41,755 nt of DNA from positions 1 through 41,755 of the forward strand of contig JBBSHE010000026.1 of the NCBI GenBank assembly GCA_038253325.1, given 5' to 3'. This document shows positions 25,354 through 32,585 of this stretch, in pieces. Position 1 is the stretch's first letter, and every line of letters starts with the position of its first letter. A program made the translations under genes and the position numbers. Origin of the DNA: JBBSHE01 sp038253325 (GTDB lineage: Bacteria; Actinomycetota; Actinomycetes; Propionibacteriales; Nocardioidaceae). The notes beneath the pieces were generated by a model. That model saw only the letters and a list, made by a program, of their open reading frames with translations. It had not been told where the DNA came from and searched no databases.

Positions 25354-26742
25354 ATGAGTGGCGGAGTGATCGACCGAATGGTCGTGTTTGGCGCAGCGGG
25401 GCATCTTGCCACCCGCCACCTTCTCGCCGCCCTCGCTCACCTCGCCGCTGCCCGCAGCCTGCCCGCGGACATGCGCGTGCAGGGCGTAGACCTCGCCCCC
25501 CTGACCACCGATTCCTATCGGAAACGGGCCAGTGAACGACTGGGGGAACCCGGCTTGGGGATCCCCAAGGCGGACTGTGAATCGCTGGTGCGCCGGCTTG
25601 ACTACCTGCAAGCGGACCTTCGGGAGGGACCCGATCTGGGACGGGTTCTCGGATCCGGACCAGTGATCGTCTACCTGGCACTGCCTCCGTCGGTCTACGC
25701 GCCGGCAGTGGAGGCCATTCGCGTCAGCGGCATCGCCCCCGGTAGCCGCATCGTCGTCGAGAAGCCGTTCGGGCAGGACCTGGCCTCGTCACGTGAGTTG
25801 ACGCGACTTCTCCACTCAATCTCGACTGAGAAGGAAGTCTTTCGCGTCGATCACTTCCTGTATCACCAAACCGTGCAGGATCTGTTGGCTCTTCGGTTCG
25901 CGAACCCGTGGTTCGAACCATGTTGGAACCGGCACCACGTCGAGCGAGTGGAGATCACCTGGGAGGAGAGTGCTGGCATCGCGGGGCGCGGCGAGTTCTA
26001 CGACCGTATCGGGGCGCTCAGGGACATGGTCCAGAGTCATCTGCTGCAGATCGTCGCGCTCGTGACGATGGAGCCGCCGGCCAGTCTCGATGAACCGTCT
26101 CTCCGCGACGAGCGGGCGCGTGCCCTCCGGTGCGTACGCGCCATGACGCCCCACGAGGTCGCGACGCGCACCACGCGCGCACGCTACACCGAGGGAAGCG
26201 TCGACGGTCAGCCGCAGCCGGCGTATGCGAAAGAACCGGGAGTCCGTCGAGCACGAAACACAGAGACGTATGTGCAACTGGAGCTCAGGGTTGACGCGCC
26301 CCGATGGCGCGACGTGCCGTTCGTCCTTCGAACGGGTCGAGCCCTGGGAGAGCCGCAGCGTCGCATCGCCCTTCAGTTCCGTGCCGGGAGGCAGGCTCTG
26401 GCTCACGAACCGCTTACCTTGTCCTTGGGCATGGCTCCCCATTCCGTGACGCTCGATCTGGGGACCGCCGGTGCTGCTGGCCTGCCGTCGGTCGAGACGG
26501 TTCAGCTCCGTCTTGTGAGGCCCCAGCAGGCCCTGCCGGCGTCTGCGCGACTGTTACTCGACGTCTTCGAGGGCAGATCGACGTTTGTCGTGCGTGACGA
26601 CGAGGTCGACCAGTGTTGGAGGGTCGTCGACTCCGTGCTTGCGACGTGGCGCAGCGGAAAACCGCCGCTCGAGGAGTATCCCGCCGGCTCGACCGGACCC
26701 TTGCACCCGGACGGCGACGTCTCCAACGACCACCTCGGATAG
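25354..26742 (+). CDS. Glucose-6-phosphate dehydrogenase paralogue with altered substrate site
   Basis: A protein of about 462 residues in the Zwf family. Kept: Rossmann VVFGAAGHLATRHLLAAL, VVEKPFGQDL (136-140 EKPFG), catalytic Asp-His (D166-H167) and H229 in GALRDMVQSHLLQI, and ALVTMEPP. Changed: the signature that normally reads DHYLGKE is DHFLYHQ, so the substrate-phosphate lysine is His171 and the preceding Gly is Tyr; the second lysine, in RTGKRL, is Arg (RTGRAL); and GDL near the N-terminus is GHL. Length is slightly short of the usual ~490. Start is uncertain: ATG 25354 used, ATG 25378 possible. It lies 39 bp before the polymerase gene, suggesting an operon. Oxidation of another sugar or sugar phosphate for the polymer is inferred. 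Confidence 0.82.
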   Translation: MSGGVIDRMVVFGAAGHLATRHLLAALAHLAAARSLPADMRVQGVDLAPLTTDSYRKRASERLGEPGLGIPKADCESLVRRLDYLQADLREGPDLGRVLGSGPVIVYLALPPSVYAPAVEAIRVSGIAPGSRIVVEKPFGQDLASSRELTRLLHSISTEKEVFRVDHFLYHQTVQDLLALRFANPWFEPCWNRHHVERVEITWEESAGIAGRGEFYDRIGALRDMVQSHLLQIVALVTMEPPASLDEPSLRDERARALRCVRAMTPHEVATRTTRARYTEGSVDGQPQPAYAKEPGVRRARNTETYVQLELRVDAPRWRDVPFVLRTGRALGEPQRRIALQFRAGRQALAHEPLTLSLGMAPHSVTLDLGTAGAAGLPSVETVQLRLVRPQQALPASARLLLDVFEGRSTFVVRDDEVDQCWRVVDSVLATWRSGKPPLEEYPAGSTGPLHPDGDVSNDHLG

Positions 26743-26781
26743 TCCAGGGCGGACCCATCGCCAGGTCGGAGTCGTTGCCCT

Positions 26782-28023
26782 ATGATTCTGAGAAGGTTGG
26801 GACAGTCAGTATTAACGAGACCCTTGGCGAACGTGGGCGTCAGACATGCGCTTGTCCGCGTCGGCGTGCACCTGCTGCCAGCCCGTCGACATGCCGTGGT
26901 GACCGGCTTTCCGGATGACGAGGGCAACAGCGTCGAGGTCGTGCGCCTGTTGGCCGGTCGTCTGCCCGTCTACTGGTTGGTAGGCGACGATCCCCCATCC
27001 CTCACCTGGTTGTTGTCCGAGACTGAGGCTGAAGCGTCGGTGCAATGCCTGAAAAAGGGCAGCTGGCGAGCGTTGTGGAAATACATGACGGCACGATACG
27101 TCTTCTTCACGCATGGTCTCTACGGCTCTCCCAGTCCCCCTCGCCGTAAGACCTTCGTCAACCTTTGGCACGGCGATGGCCCCAAGAGACGCAAGGGCTT
27201 CGCGGTCGTGAGGTCGACCTTCGTGGTGAGTGGCACTCGCCTATGGGCAGAACAGAAAGTCCAAAGCTTTGGCGTGGGCTCGGACCGCGTGCTGTTGACG
27301 GGCCTTCCCAGAATTGATCAGTTCGCTCGGCCCGCGAGCGACGACCAACTTCGTGCACTGGGCATCGCGGCAGACAAACCGTTGGTCCTGTGGCTACCCA
27401 CGTATCGCGAAACGAACTACCGGGGCGTTCGTCTGAGGAGGATGCGCCACTGGGTCGATGCTGACAACCTGTCGACCTCACCGGGGGTGCACGACCTGAT
27501 CCAACCGATCGCCCAGGACGCCGAGGCGTGCGGGATCGCCCTGGCAGTGAAACCGCATCCGCTGGACTCGGATGAGTTTCACGGCAGTGGGATGAACGTC
27601 CTCACCACCCGGGCTCTTCGAACGGCGCAGGTGACTCTCTACCAGCTGCTCGGACGGGCCCACGGCCTGATCACGGACTACAGCAGCGTCTGGACCGATT
27701 TCATGGTGCTGGACCGACCGATCGGTTTCTTCTGCCCGGATCTCGAGCGGTACGTCGCTGGTCGAGGATTGAACGTCGAGGACTACCCGTCCCTCATCCC
27801 CGGACCGCTGCTGAAGACTCGAGACGACTTTCGCGAGTTCCTCGGCAACTGCCTCGATGAACCGCCCGCCTCGCGACTTCGTCGTTCCAGGTCTGCGGAA
27901 CTGATCGGCGCCGGCACGTCTCTAGGTGCTACAGAGCGGCTTCTTGACGCCCTGAACATCGCGCCGCGCGAGTATCCGGCCTCTTCGATCGTGAGCGGCC
28001 AGGTGCCCGTTCGGCGGCTCTGA
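26782..28023 (+). CDS. CDP-glycerol:glycerophosphate transferase family (teichoic-acid-type polymerase)
   Basis: A 413-residue transferase of the TagB/TagF/TarL family, which adds glycerol- or ribitol-phosphate from CDP-alditol to a lipid-linked acceptor at the inner membrane face. Family landmarks: KYMTARYVFFTHGLYG, TFVNLWHGDGPKRRKG (His130-Gly131), a LTGLPRIDQF turn, LWLPTYRETN, KPHPLD and the closing ITDYSSVWTDFMVLDRPIGFFCPDLERY. A basic N-terminus could mediate peripheral membrane contact. The length is that of a single catalytic module without the TagF N-terminal domain. It probably uses the CDP-alditol from the IspD/TarI-like enzyme (inference). Confidence 0.88.
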   Translation: MILRRLGQSVLTRPLANVGVRHALVRVGVHLLPARRHAVVTGFPDDEGNSVEVVRLLAGRLPVYWLVGDDPPSLTWLLSETEAEASVQCLKKGSWRALWKYMTARYVFFTHGLYGSPSPPRRKTFVNLWHGDGPKRRKGFAVVRSTFVVSGTRLWAEQKVQSFGVGSDRVLLTGLPRIDQFARPASDDQLRALGIAADKPLVLWLPTYRETNYRGVRLRRMRHWVDADNLSTSPGVHDLIQPIAQDAEACGIALAVKPHPLDSDEFHGSGMNVLTTRALRTAQVTLYQLLGRAHGLITDYSSVWTDFMVLDRPIGFFCPDLERYVAGRGLNVEDYPSLIPGPLLKTRDDFREFLGNCLDEPPASRLRRSRSAELIGAGTSLGATERLLDALNIAPREYPASSIVSGQVPVRRL

Positions 28024-28135
28024 CGGCGGCGTCATTTCCCGGCCTCGGTTCGGCATCCATGCGCCAGCGGGTTTTGGGTCGCACTTTCTGGGCACCTTAT
28101 GGTTGAGCGAGGCCGGACCCGACGAGAAGGACGGC

Positions 28136-30523
28136 ATGAGACATCGAGATCGTGGCGACCGAGGCGCAGACGTCGACGAACAGAACCTGCGGATCGAACA
28201 GCCCTATCAGCATGCCGGTGGATCCGAAGCGGTCGCGGTCTCGGCGAACAGATCGCTTCGCCAGATGGGACTGACTCGTTCGGCAAGGACATGGCTGAAG
28301 CTGAACCAGGTCGACGGTTTCGACTGCATGAGCTGCGCGTGGCCGGATCCAGACCCGGGACACCGTCATCGCGCGGAGTTCTGTGAGAACGGGGCGAAGG
28401 CGGTCGCGGAGGAGGCCACGAAGAGACGAGCCACCCCGAAGTTCTTCGCCCGGCACAGCATCGCAGATCTCGACAGACACACGGAGCTCTGGTTGGGTCA
28501 ACAGGGCCGCATCACCCACCCGATGATCAAGCGTTCCAACGCCACGCGCTACGAGCCGATCGCGTGGGATGACGCCTTTTCGCTGATCGGGACTGCGTTG
28601 CGCGGTCTGTCCAGTCCTGACGAGGCGGTGTTCTACACGTCGGGACGTGCTTCGAACGAGGCAGCATTCGTCTACCAGCTCTTCGCGCGTGCGTACGGAA
28701 CGAACAACTTGCCAGATTGTTCGAACATGTGCCACGAGTCGACGAGCATCGCGCTCCAGGAGTCGATCGGCATCGGCAAGGCGAGCGTGACCCTGCGCGA
28801 CCTCGACGAGGCCGAGCTGATCGTGATTCAGGGCCAGAACCCAGGAACGAACCACCCGAGGATGCTGACCCAGCTGGAGAGAGCGAAGCAGCGAGGCGCG
28901 AAGATCCTCGCGATCAACCCGCTGAAGGAGGCGGGCCTCGTAAACTTCCGGAACCCGCAGACGGCTCGCGGAATCGTCGGCCGGGGCACTGACCTCGCCG
29001 ACTTGCATCTGCCGGTCAAACTCAACGGTGACCTGGCCCTGCTCCAGGCGTTCGGGGCGCTGCTCGTCGAGTGGGACGCGATCAACCGCGCGTTCATCGA
29101 TGAGTACACGACCGGTTTCGAGGCATGGCGCGAACACCTGAAAGCGTTGGACTGGGACCTCGTGACAGATACCACGGGACTCTCGCGGGCTCAGATCACG
29201 CAGGGCGCGCAGATGCTCCGCGACTCGTCCGCGTCGATATTCTGCTGGGCGATGGGGCTGACGCAGCACCACAACGCTGTCGTCACGATCAAGGAGATCG
29301 TCAACTTGGCGTGCGCGCAGGGCAACATCGGCAAGCGAGGGGCGGGCTTGTTCCCTATTCGCGGCCACTCCAACGTCCAAGGCGACCGGACCATGGGGAT
29401 CTGGGAGCGGGTGCCCGACCACTTCCTGGATGCGCTGCGCGACGAGTTCGGTTTCGAGCCGCCACGCAAGCACGGCTTCGACACCGTCGCGTCGGTTCGG
29501 GCGTTCCGTGACGGCAAGGCGCGAGTATTCGTTGGCCTCGGCGGCAACTTCGTCCAAGCGGCGCCCGACACCCAGGTGACGACAGACGCGATGCGGCGGG
29601 CCGAGCTCACGGTCCAGGTGTCCACCAAGCTCAACCGGTCTCATCTCGTGACCGGAGACACCGCCCTCATCTTGCCGGTCAAGGGTCGCACGGAGAAGGA
29701 CGTCCAGGCCAGCGGTGAGCAGTTCGTCTCCGTCGAAGACTCGACGTGCTCGGTCCACACGTCGCGTGGACCCCTCGAACCGGCGAGTCGGCACCTGAAG
29801 TCGGAGGTCGAGATCGTCTGCGGTATCGCAGACGCCACCCTCGGCGATCGTTACGGACTGCGGTGGTCGGCGATGCGGGACGACTACTCCGTGATCCGCC
29901 GCCACATCTCCCGGGTCGTTCCTGGCTGCGAGGGTTACGAGGTCAACGTGGACCGTCCGGGCGGTTTTGTGTTACCGCATCCGCCGCGCGACTCGCGTAC
30001 CTTTCAGACCGAGTCCGGCAAGGCCGAATTCGTGGTCTCGCCGATCGAGGCACTTCAGGTGCCGTCCGATCACCTGATCCTTCAGACCCTGCGCAGCCAC
30101 GACCAGTTCAACACCACGATCTACGGGACAAGTGACCGGTATCGCGGCATCGAAGGCGGCCGACGCGTGGTCTTTGTGCACCGCGACGACATCGCGCGTC
30201 TCGGTCACGCCGATGGAGACATCGTCGACCTGGTGACCCACTGGGAAGACGACGACATCGAACGCATAGCCCCGGACTTCCGGATTGTCGAGTACTCCAC
30301 GCCACGGGGCTGCGCGGCTGCGTACTACCCCGAGACGAACCTCTTGGTGCCATTGGACTCGACGGCCGAGTCGAGCAACTGCCCTACCTCGAAATCCGTC
30401 ATCGTGCGGTTGTTGCCACGAGCCGACACGGAGCAGTCCGACGACGGCGGGACGGTCGCTCGGCAGGGCGTCAGCTCAGACGAGGGCCACAAGTCGCGCC
30501 CGGAACCCACTCATCTCTCCTAG
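28136..30523 (+). CDS. FdhF/YdeP-type molybdopterin oxidoreductase
   Basis: A 795-residue bis-MGD oxidoreductase of the formate-dehydrogenase-alpha-like YdeP family. N-terminal cysteines C64, C67 (FDCMSC) and C83 could hold an iron-sulfur cluster or zinc. The probable Mo ligand is C199 followed by His200 (SNMCHESTS), matching the Sec-His or Cys-His pair of formate dehydrogenases. Downstream are GQNPGTNHPRML, WAMGLTQHHNAV, GNIGKRGAGLFPIRGHSNVQG, and the C-terminal MGD domain (LQTLRSHDQFNTTIYG, RGCAAAYYPETNLLVPL). There is no Tat signal, so it is cytoplasmic. Members have been tied to formate oxidation or acid resistance, with the reaction unproven. The ATG at 28136 has AGAAGGA; an in-frame TTG at 28103 is less likely. 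It is convergent with arsR. Confidence 0.88.
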   Translation: MRHRDRGDRGADVDEQNLRIEQPYQHAGGSEAVAVSANRSLRQMGLTRSARTWLKLNQVDGFDCMSCAWPDPDPGHRHRAEFCENGAKAVAEEATKRRATPKFFARHSIADLDRHTELWLGQQGRITHPMIKRSNATRYEPIAWDDAFSLIGTALRGLSSPDEAVFYTSGRASNEAAFVYQLFARAYGTNNLPDCSNMCHESTSIALQESIGIGKASVTLRDLDEAELIVIQGQNPGTNHPRMLTQLERAKQRGAKILAINPLKEAGLVNFRNPQTARGIVGRGTDLADLHLPVKLNGDLALLQAFGALLVEWDAINRAFIDEYTTGFEAWREHLKALDWDLVTDTTGLSRAQITQGAQMLRDSSASIFCWAMGLTQHHNAVVTIKEIVNLACAQGNIGKRGAGLFPIRGHSNVQGDRTMGIWERVPDHFLDALRDEFGFEPPRKHGFDTVASVRAFRDGKARVFVGLGGNFVQAAPDTQVTTDAMRRAELTVQVSTKLNRSHLVTGDTALILPVKGRTEKDVQASGEQFVSVEDSTCSVHTSRGPLEPASRHLKSEVEIVCGIADATLGDRYGLRWSAMRDDYSVIRRHISRVVPGCEGYEVNVDRPGGFVLPHPPRDSRTFQTESGKAEFVVSPIEALQVPSDHLILQTLRSHDQFNTTIYGTSDRYRGIEGGRRVVFVHRDDIARLGHADGDIVDLVTHWEDDDIERIAPDFRIVEYSTPRGCAAAYYPETNLLVPLDSTAESSNCPTSKSVIVRLLPRADTEQSDDGGTVARQGVSSDEGHKSRPEPTHLS

Positions 30524-30544
30524 AACGCTAGCGCCGAACGCCTC

Positions 30545-30925
30545 TCAGGCGGGTGCGGGGTGGCGCTGTTTCGCCGGGTCTGTCAGCGTGGCAGCCAGCG
30601 CGTCCAGGGCGCCAGCGACGAGGCGAAAGTACGCCCACTTGCCGCGCTGATCGCGGTGCAGCAGGCCGGCGTCGACGAGGACCTTCATGTGGTGAGACAC
30701 GGTCGGCTGCGTCAGTCCAACCGGCCCGGTCAGGTCGCAGATGCACGCCTCCCCGCCAGCTTGGGCTGCGACCATCGACAGGAGTTGCAAGCGCGCCGGG
30801 TCCGCGACTGCCTTGAGAACGTGTGCCAGTCGCTCGGCCTCGGCAGCGGACAATGGCGCCGTCGTGAGCGGACTGCAGCAGGTGGCCGATGTGGGAGAGG
30901 CTTCGGAGCGTACTGACCTGGGCAT
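30545..30925 (-). CDS. arsR: Arsenic-responsive repressor ArsR
   Basis: A 126-residue ArsR/SmtB winged-helix repressor. The helix-turn-helix is LTQPTVSHHMKVLVDAGLL with the wing RDQRGKWAYFRL. Cysteines: an N-terminal pair C16-C17, plus C61 and C63 (ACICDLT). The N-terminal CC with a Cys near position 55-60 resembles the Corynebacterium glutamicum-type As(III) site (Cys15, Cys16, Cys55) rather than the E. coli CxC alone. The ATG at 30925 starts a normal-length protein; the frame is open to 31018, but that would translate the operators. It is divergent from arsM, with two operators between them. Confidence 0.92.
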   Translation of the reverse strand: MPRSVRSEASPTSATCCSPLTTAPLSAAEAERLAHVLKAVADPARLQLLSMVAAQAGGEACICDLTGPVGLTQPTVSHHMKVLVDAGLLHRDQRGKWAYFRLVAGALDALAATLTDPAKQRHPAPA

Positions 30926-30945
30926 GGGATCCAGTGTGCCACATG

Positions 30946-31001
30946 CATTGACAGTCATCGATGAGTGTGTCACTCTGAAGTCACATAGACAGTCATCAAT
31001 G
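30946..31001. promoter_or_regulatory. Twin ArsR-type operators between arsR and arsM
   Basis: Two 18-bp imperfect palindromes, CATTGACAGTCATCGATG (30946-30963) and CATAGACAGTCATCAATG (30984-31001), match at 16 of 18 positions and start 38 bp apart. Each has arms of CAT(T/A)GA and TC(G/A)ATG around CAGTCA. The first lies just upstream of arsR and the second about 15 bp before the arsM ATG, so one repressor could control both directions. Confidence 0.8.
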
Positions 31002-31016
31002 AAAAGAGGGTGCACC

Positions 31017-31856
31017 ATGACCGAGACCGGGACCGAGCAGCTGCGCGATCGGGTTCGTGCGCGCTATGCGGCGGCCGCCAACGCCGTAACCAGCGAACAG
31101 GGCTGCGGATGCGGCACAAGTTCCGCGTCGGCAGCCGAGGCGTGCTGCGCGACTGACGAGTCGGCCGAGTGCTGCGCCGGCGCTTCGTCGGCGTTGGACC
31201 TCGACGCGTCGTTCGGGTCCAGCCTCTACGACCAAAGTGAACGAGACGAGTTGCCGGCCGATGCCCTCCTCGCCAGTCTCGGCTGCGGGAACCCGGTCGC
31301 CGTCGCAGATCTGCGTGAGGGTCAGCGGGTGCTGGACCTCGGGTCTGGTGGCGGGATCGACGTCTTGTTGTCGGCCCGACGCGTGGGTCCGACGGGCTTC
31401 GCGTACGGCGTCGACATGACGGACGAGATGCTCGACCTCGCCCGGGAGAACGCCGCGAAGTCGGGAGTCAGGAACGTGGAGTTCCTCAAAGGCACGATCG
31501 AGGACGTCCCGCTGCCCGCCGGCTCCGTGGACGTCGTCATCTCCAACTGCGTGATCAACCTTTCCGTGGACAAGCCGGCAGTGCTCGCCGAGATGTTCCG
31601 TGTGCTCGCTCCCGGCGGAACGGTCGGTGTCTCCGACGTGGTCGCCGAGGACGACCTGACGGCCGCCGACCGCGCCGAGCGGGGCAGTTATGTCGGCTGC
31701 ATCGCCGGAGCGCTCAGCCGCGACGAATACCTCGACGGTCTGACAGCCGTCGGATTTACGGAGGCAACCGTCACCTTCACCCATGAAGCCGCGCCGGGAA
31801 TGCACGCCGCGATCGTTCGGGCCACCAAGCCCCCGATCACGGTACAACGGAGGTAA
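31017..31856 (+). CDS. arsM: Arsenite S-adenosylmethionine methyltransferase
   Basis: A 279-residue enzyme that methylates As(III) to mono-, di- and trimethyl species. SAM motif VLDLGSGGGIDVLL (about 105-118). The three conserved As-binding cysteines are C90 (SLGCGNP), C178 (SNCVINL) and C228 (YVGCIAGA). The N-terminal 60 residues are rich in cysteine pairs (CGCG, EACC, ECC), an extra possible metalloid-binding tail. Shine-Dalgarno AGAGGG lies six bases before the ATG, directly after the second operator. It is coupled to the next gene, whose GGAGG site lies in the last codons of arsM. Confidence 0.94.
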   Translation: MTETGTEQLRDRVRARYAAAANAVTSEQGCGCGTSSASAAEACCATDESAECCAGASSALDLDASFGSSLYDQSERDELPADALLASLGCGNPVAVADLREGQRVLDLGSGGGIDVLLSARRVGPTGFAYGVDMTDEMLDLARENAAKSGVRNVEFLKGTIEDVPLPAGSVDVVISNCVINLSVDKPAVLAEMFRVLAPGGTVGVSDVVAEDDLTAADRAERGSYVGCIAGALSRDEYLDGLTAVGFTEATVTFTHEAAPGMHAAIVRATKPPITVQRR

Positions 31857-31857
31857 A

Positions 31858-32157
31858 ATGCTTCGCGCCGTCTTCGTCCGCACCCTCAGGCCCGGGGTTA
31901 CTTACGAGCAGTTCAAGGCCGCCTGGGTGCCCGAACCGGGCGATGGGGACTACCCGGCGGTCGCGAGTGTGAGCCGCAATCCTGAATGCCTGCAACAGGT
32001 GATGACGATCATCGAGGTAGACGCCTCGTTGGAGGAGTTCGCGACCATACGTGCGTCCCTTGCTCGCCCCGATGCGGCCATGCAACTCGACCAGATCGTT
32101 CAATCGACCCAGCTCGAGGGTGTCTTCGAGGAAGTCTTCAACGCGGAGTCGTTCTAG
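31858..32157 (+). CDS. 99-residue protein coupled to arsM, function unknown
   Basis: A small soluble protein starting MLRAVFVRTLRPGVTYEQFKAAWVPE. The opening strand, the Y-x-x-F-K-x-W helix and later VMTIIEVDASLEEF and a C-terminal amphipathic stretch suggest a dimeric alpha-beta barrel (EthD/ABM-like), but I cannot name the family. Its ATG is one base after the arsM stop, with GGAGG overlapping the arsM end, so it is translated with arsM and presumably under ArsR control. A role with methylated arsenic is inference from position only. Confidence 0.75.
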   Translation: MLRAVFVRTLRPGVTYEQFKAAWVPEPGDGDYPAVASVSRNPECLQQVMTIIEVDASLEEFATIRASLARPDAAMQLDQIVQSTQLEGVFEEVFNAESF

Positions 32158-32191
32158 CGTCCAGACCGGGTGCTGAGACGCATCGAGGCGG

Positions 32192-32437
32192 TCAGTTCCC
32201 CGGAATCGCGCCAGACGCGTCGTAGTCGACCGGGTGCATCGTCTCGATGACGGGCGCGCAACTCTCACACGTCACGAGACGCGTCGCGTGCCGGTCCGAT
32301 GGACCGGGGCTCCCGACCCCAGCCAGCACGTGCGTGTCGAACTGGATGCCGGAGATGCAGACACCTCCGCCGCACGATTGGCAGATACCAACCGCTGGTA
32401 CGTCGCGACCGGCGATTGCGCAGTCTAGACAGTTCAT
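32192..32437 (-). CDS. DUF2180-like zinc-ribbon protein
   Basis: An 81-residue protein with a Cys-rich N-terminus, MNCLDCAIAGRDVPAVGICQSCGGGVC: CxxC at 3-6 and CxxCxxxxC at 19-27 form a likely zinc ribbon. A second CESC pair lies at about residues 57-60. The pattern matches DUF2180-type actinobacterial proteins of unknown function. A strong GAGGAGG site lies nine bases before the ATG. It is convergent with the arsM operon. A tandem TTGC-N6-GCAA array lies about 110 bp upstream. Confidence 0.75.
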   Translation of the reverse strand: MNCLDCAIAGRDVPAVGICQSCGGGVCISGIQFDTHVLAGVGSPGPSDRHATRLVTCESCAPVIETMHPVDYDASGAIPGN

Positions 32438-32546
32438 GGGTGGACCCTCCTCTTCCGGGGATCTCGAGACTCAAGGCGTTCATCGCGACACATCGGAGGC
32501 AGCTGCGCGTGCGATGTCACCGTCATGTATCGACTCTAGCGCAAAC

Positions 32547-32585
32547 ATTGCGTTCATGCAATCATTGCGTTTAAGCAATTATTGC
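32547..32585. promoter_or_regulatory. 17-bp tandem palindromic array upstream of the zinc-ribbon gene
   Basis: Two full units, ATTGCGTTCATGCAATC (32547-32563) and ATTGCGTTTAAGCAATT (32564-32580), and the start of a third (ATTGC, 32581-32585). Each full unit contains the inverted pair TTGC-N6-GCAA. The strict 17-bp period and dyad symmetry suggest a repressor operator, most likely for the minus-strand gene starting at 32437. The array overlaps the 3' end of the M1 peptidase pseudogene by about 15 bp. The regulator is not identifiable here. Confidence 0.6.

Noticed and set aside
28097..29905. A 602-codon minus-strand open frame
   Set aside because: It lies opposite the molybdopterin oxidoreductase, whose motifs are intact on the plus strand; the antisense product resembles nothing.
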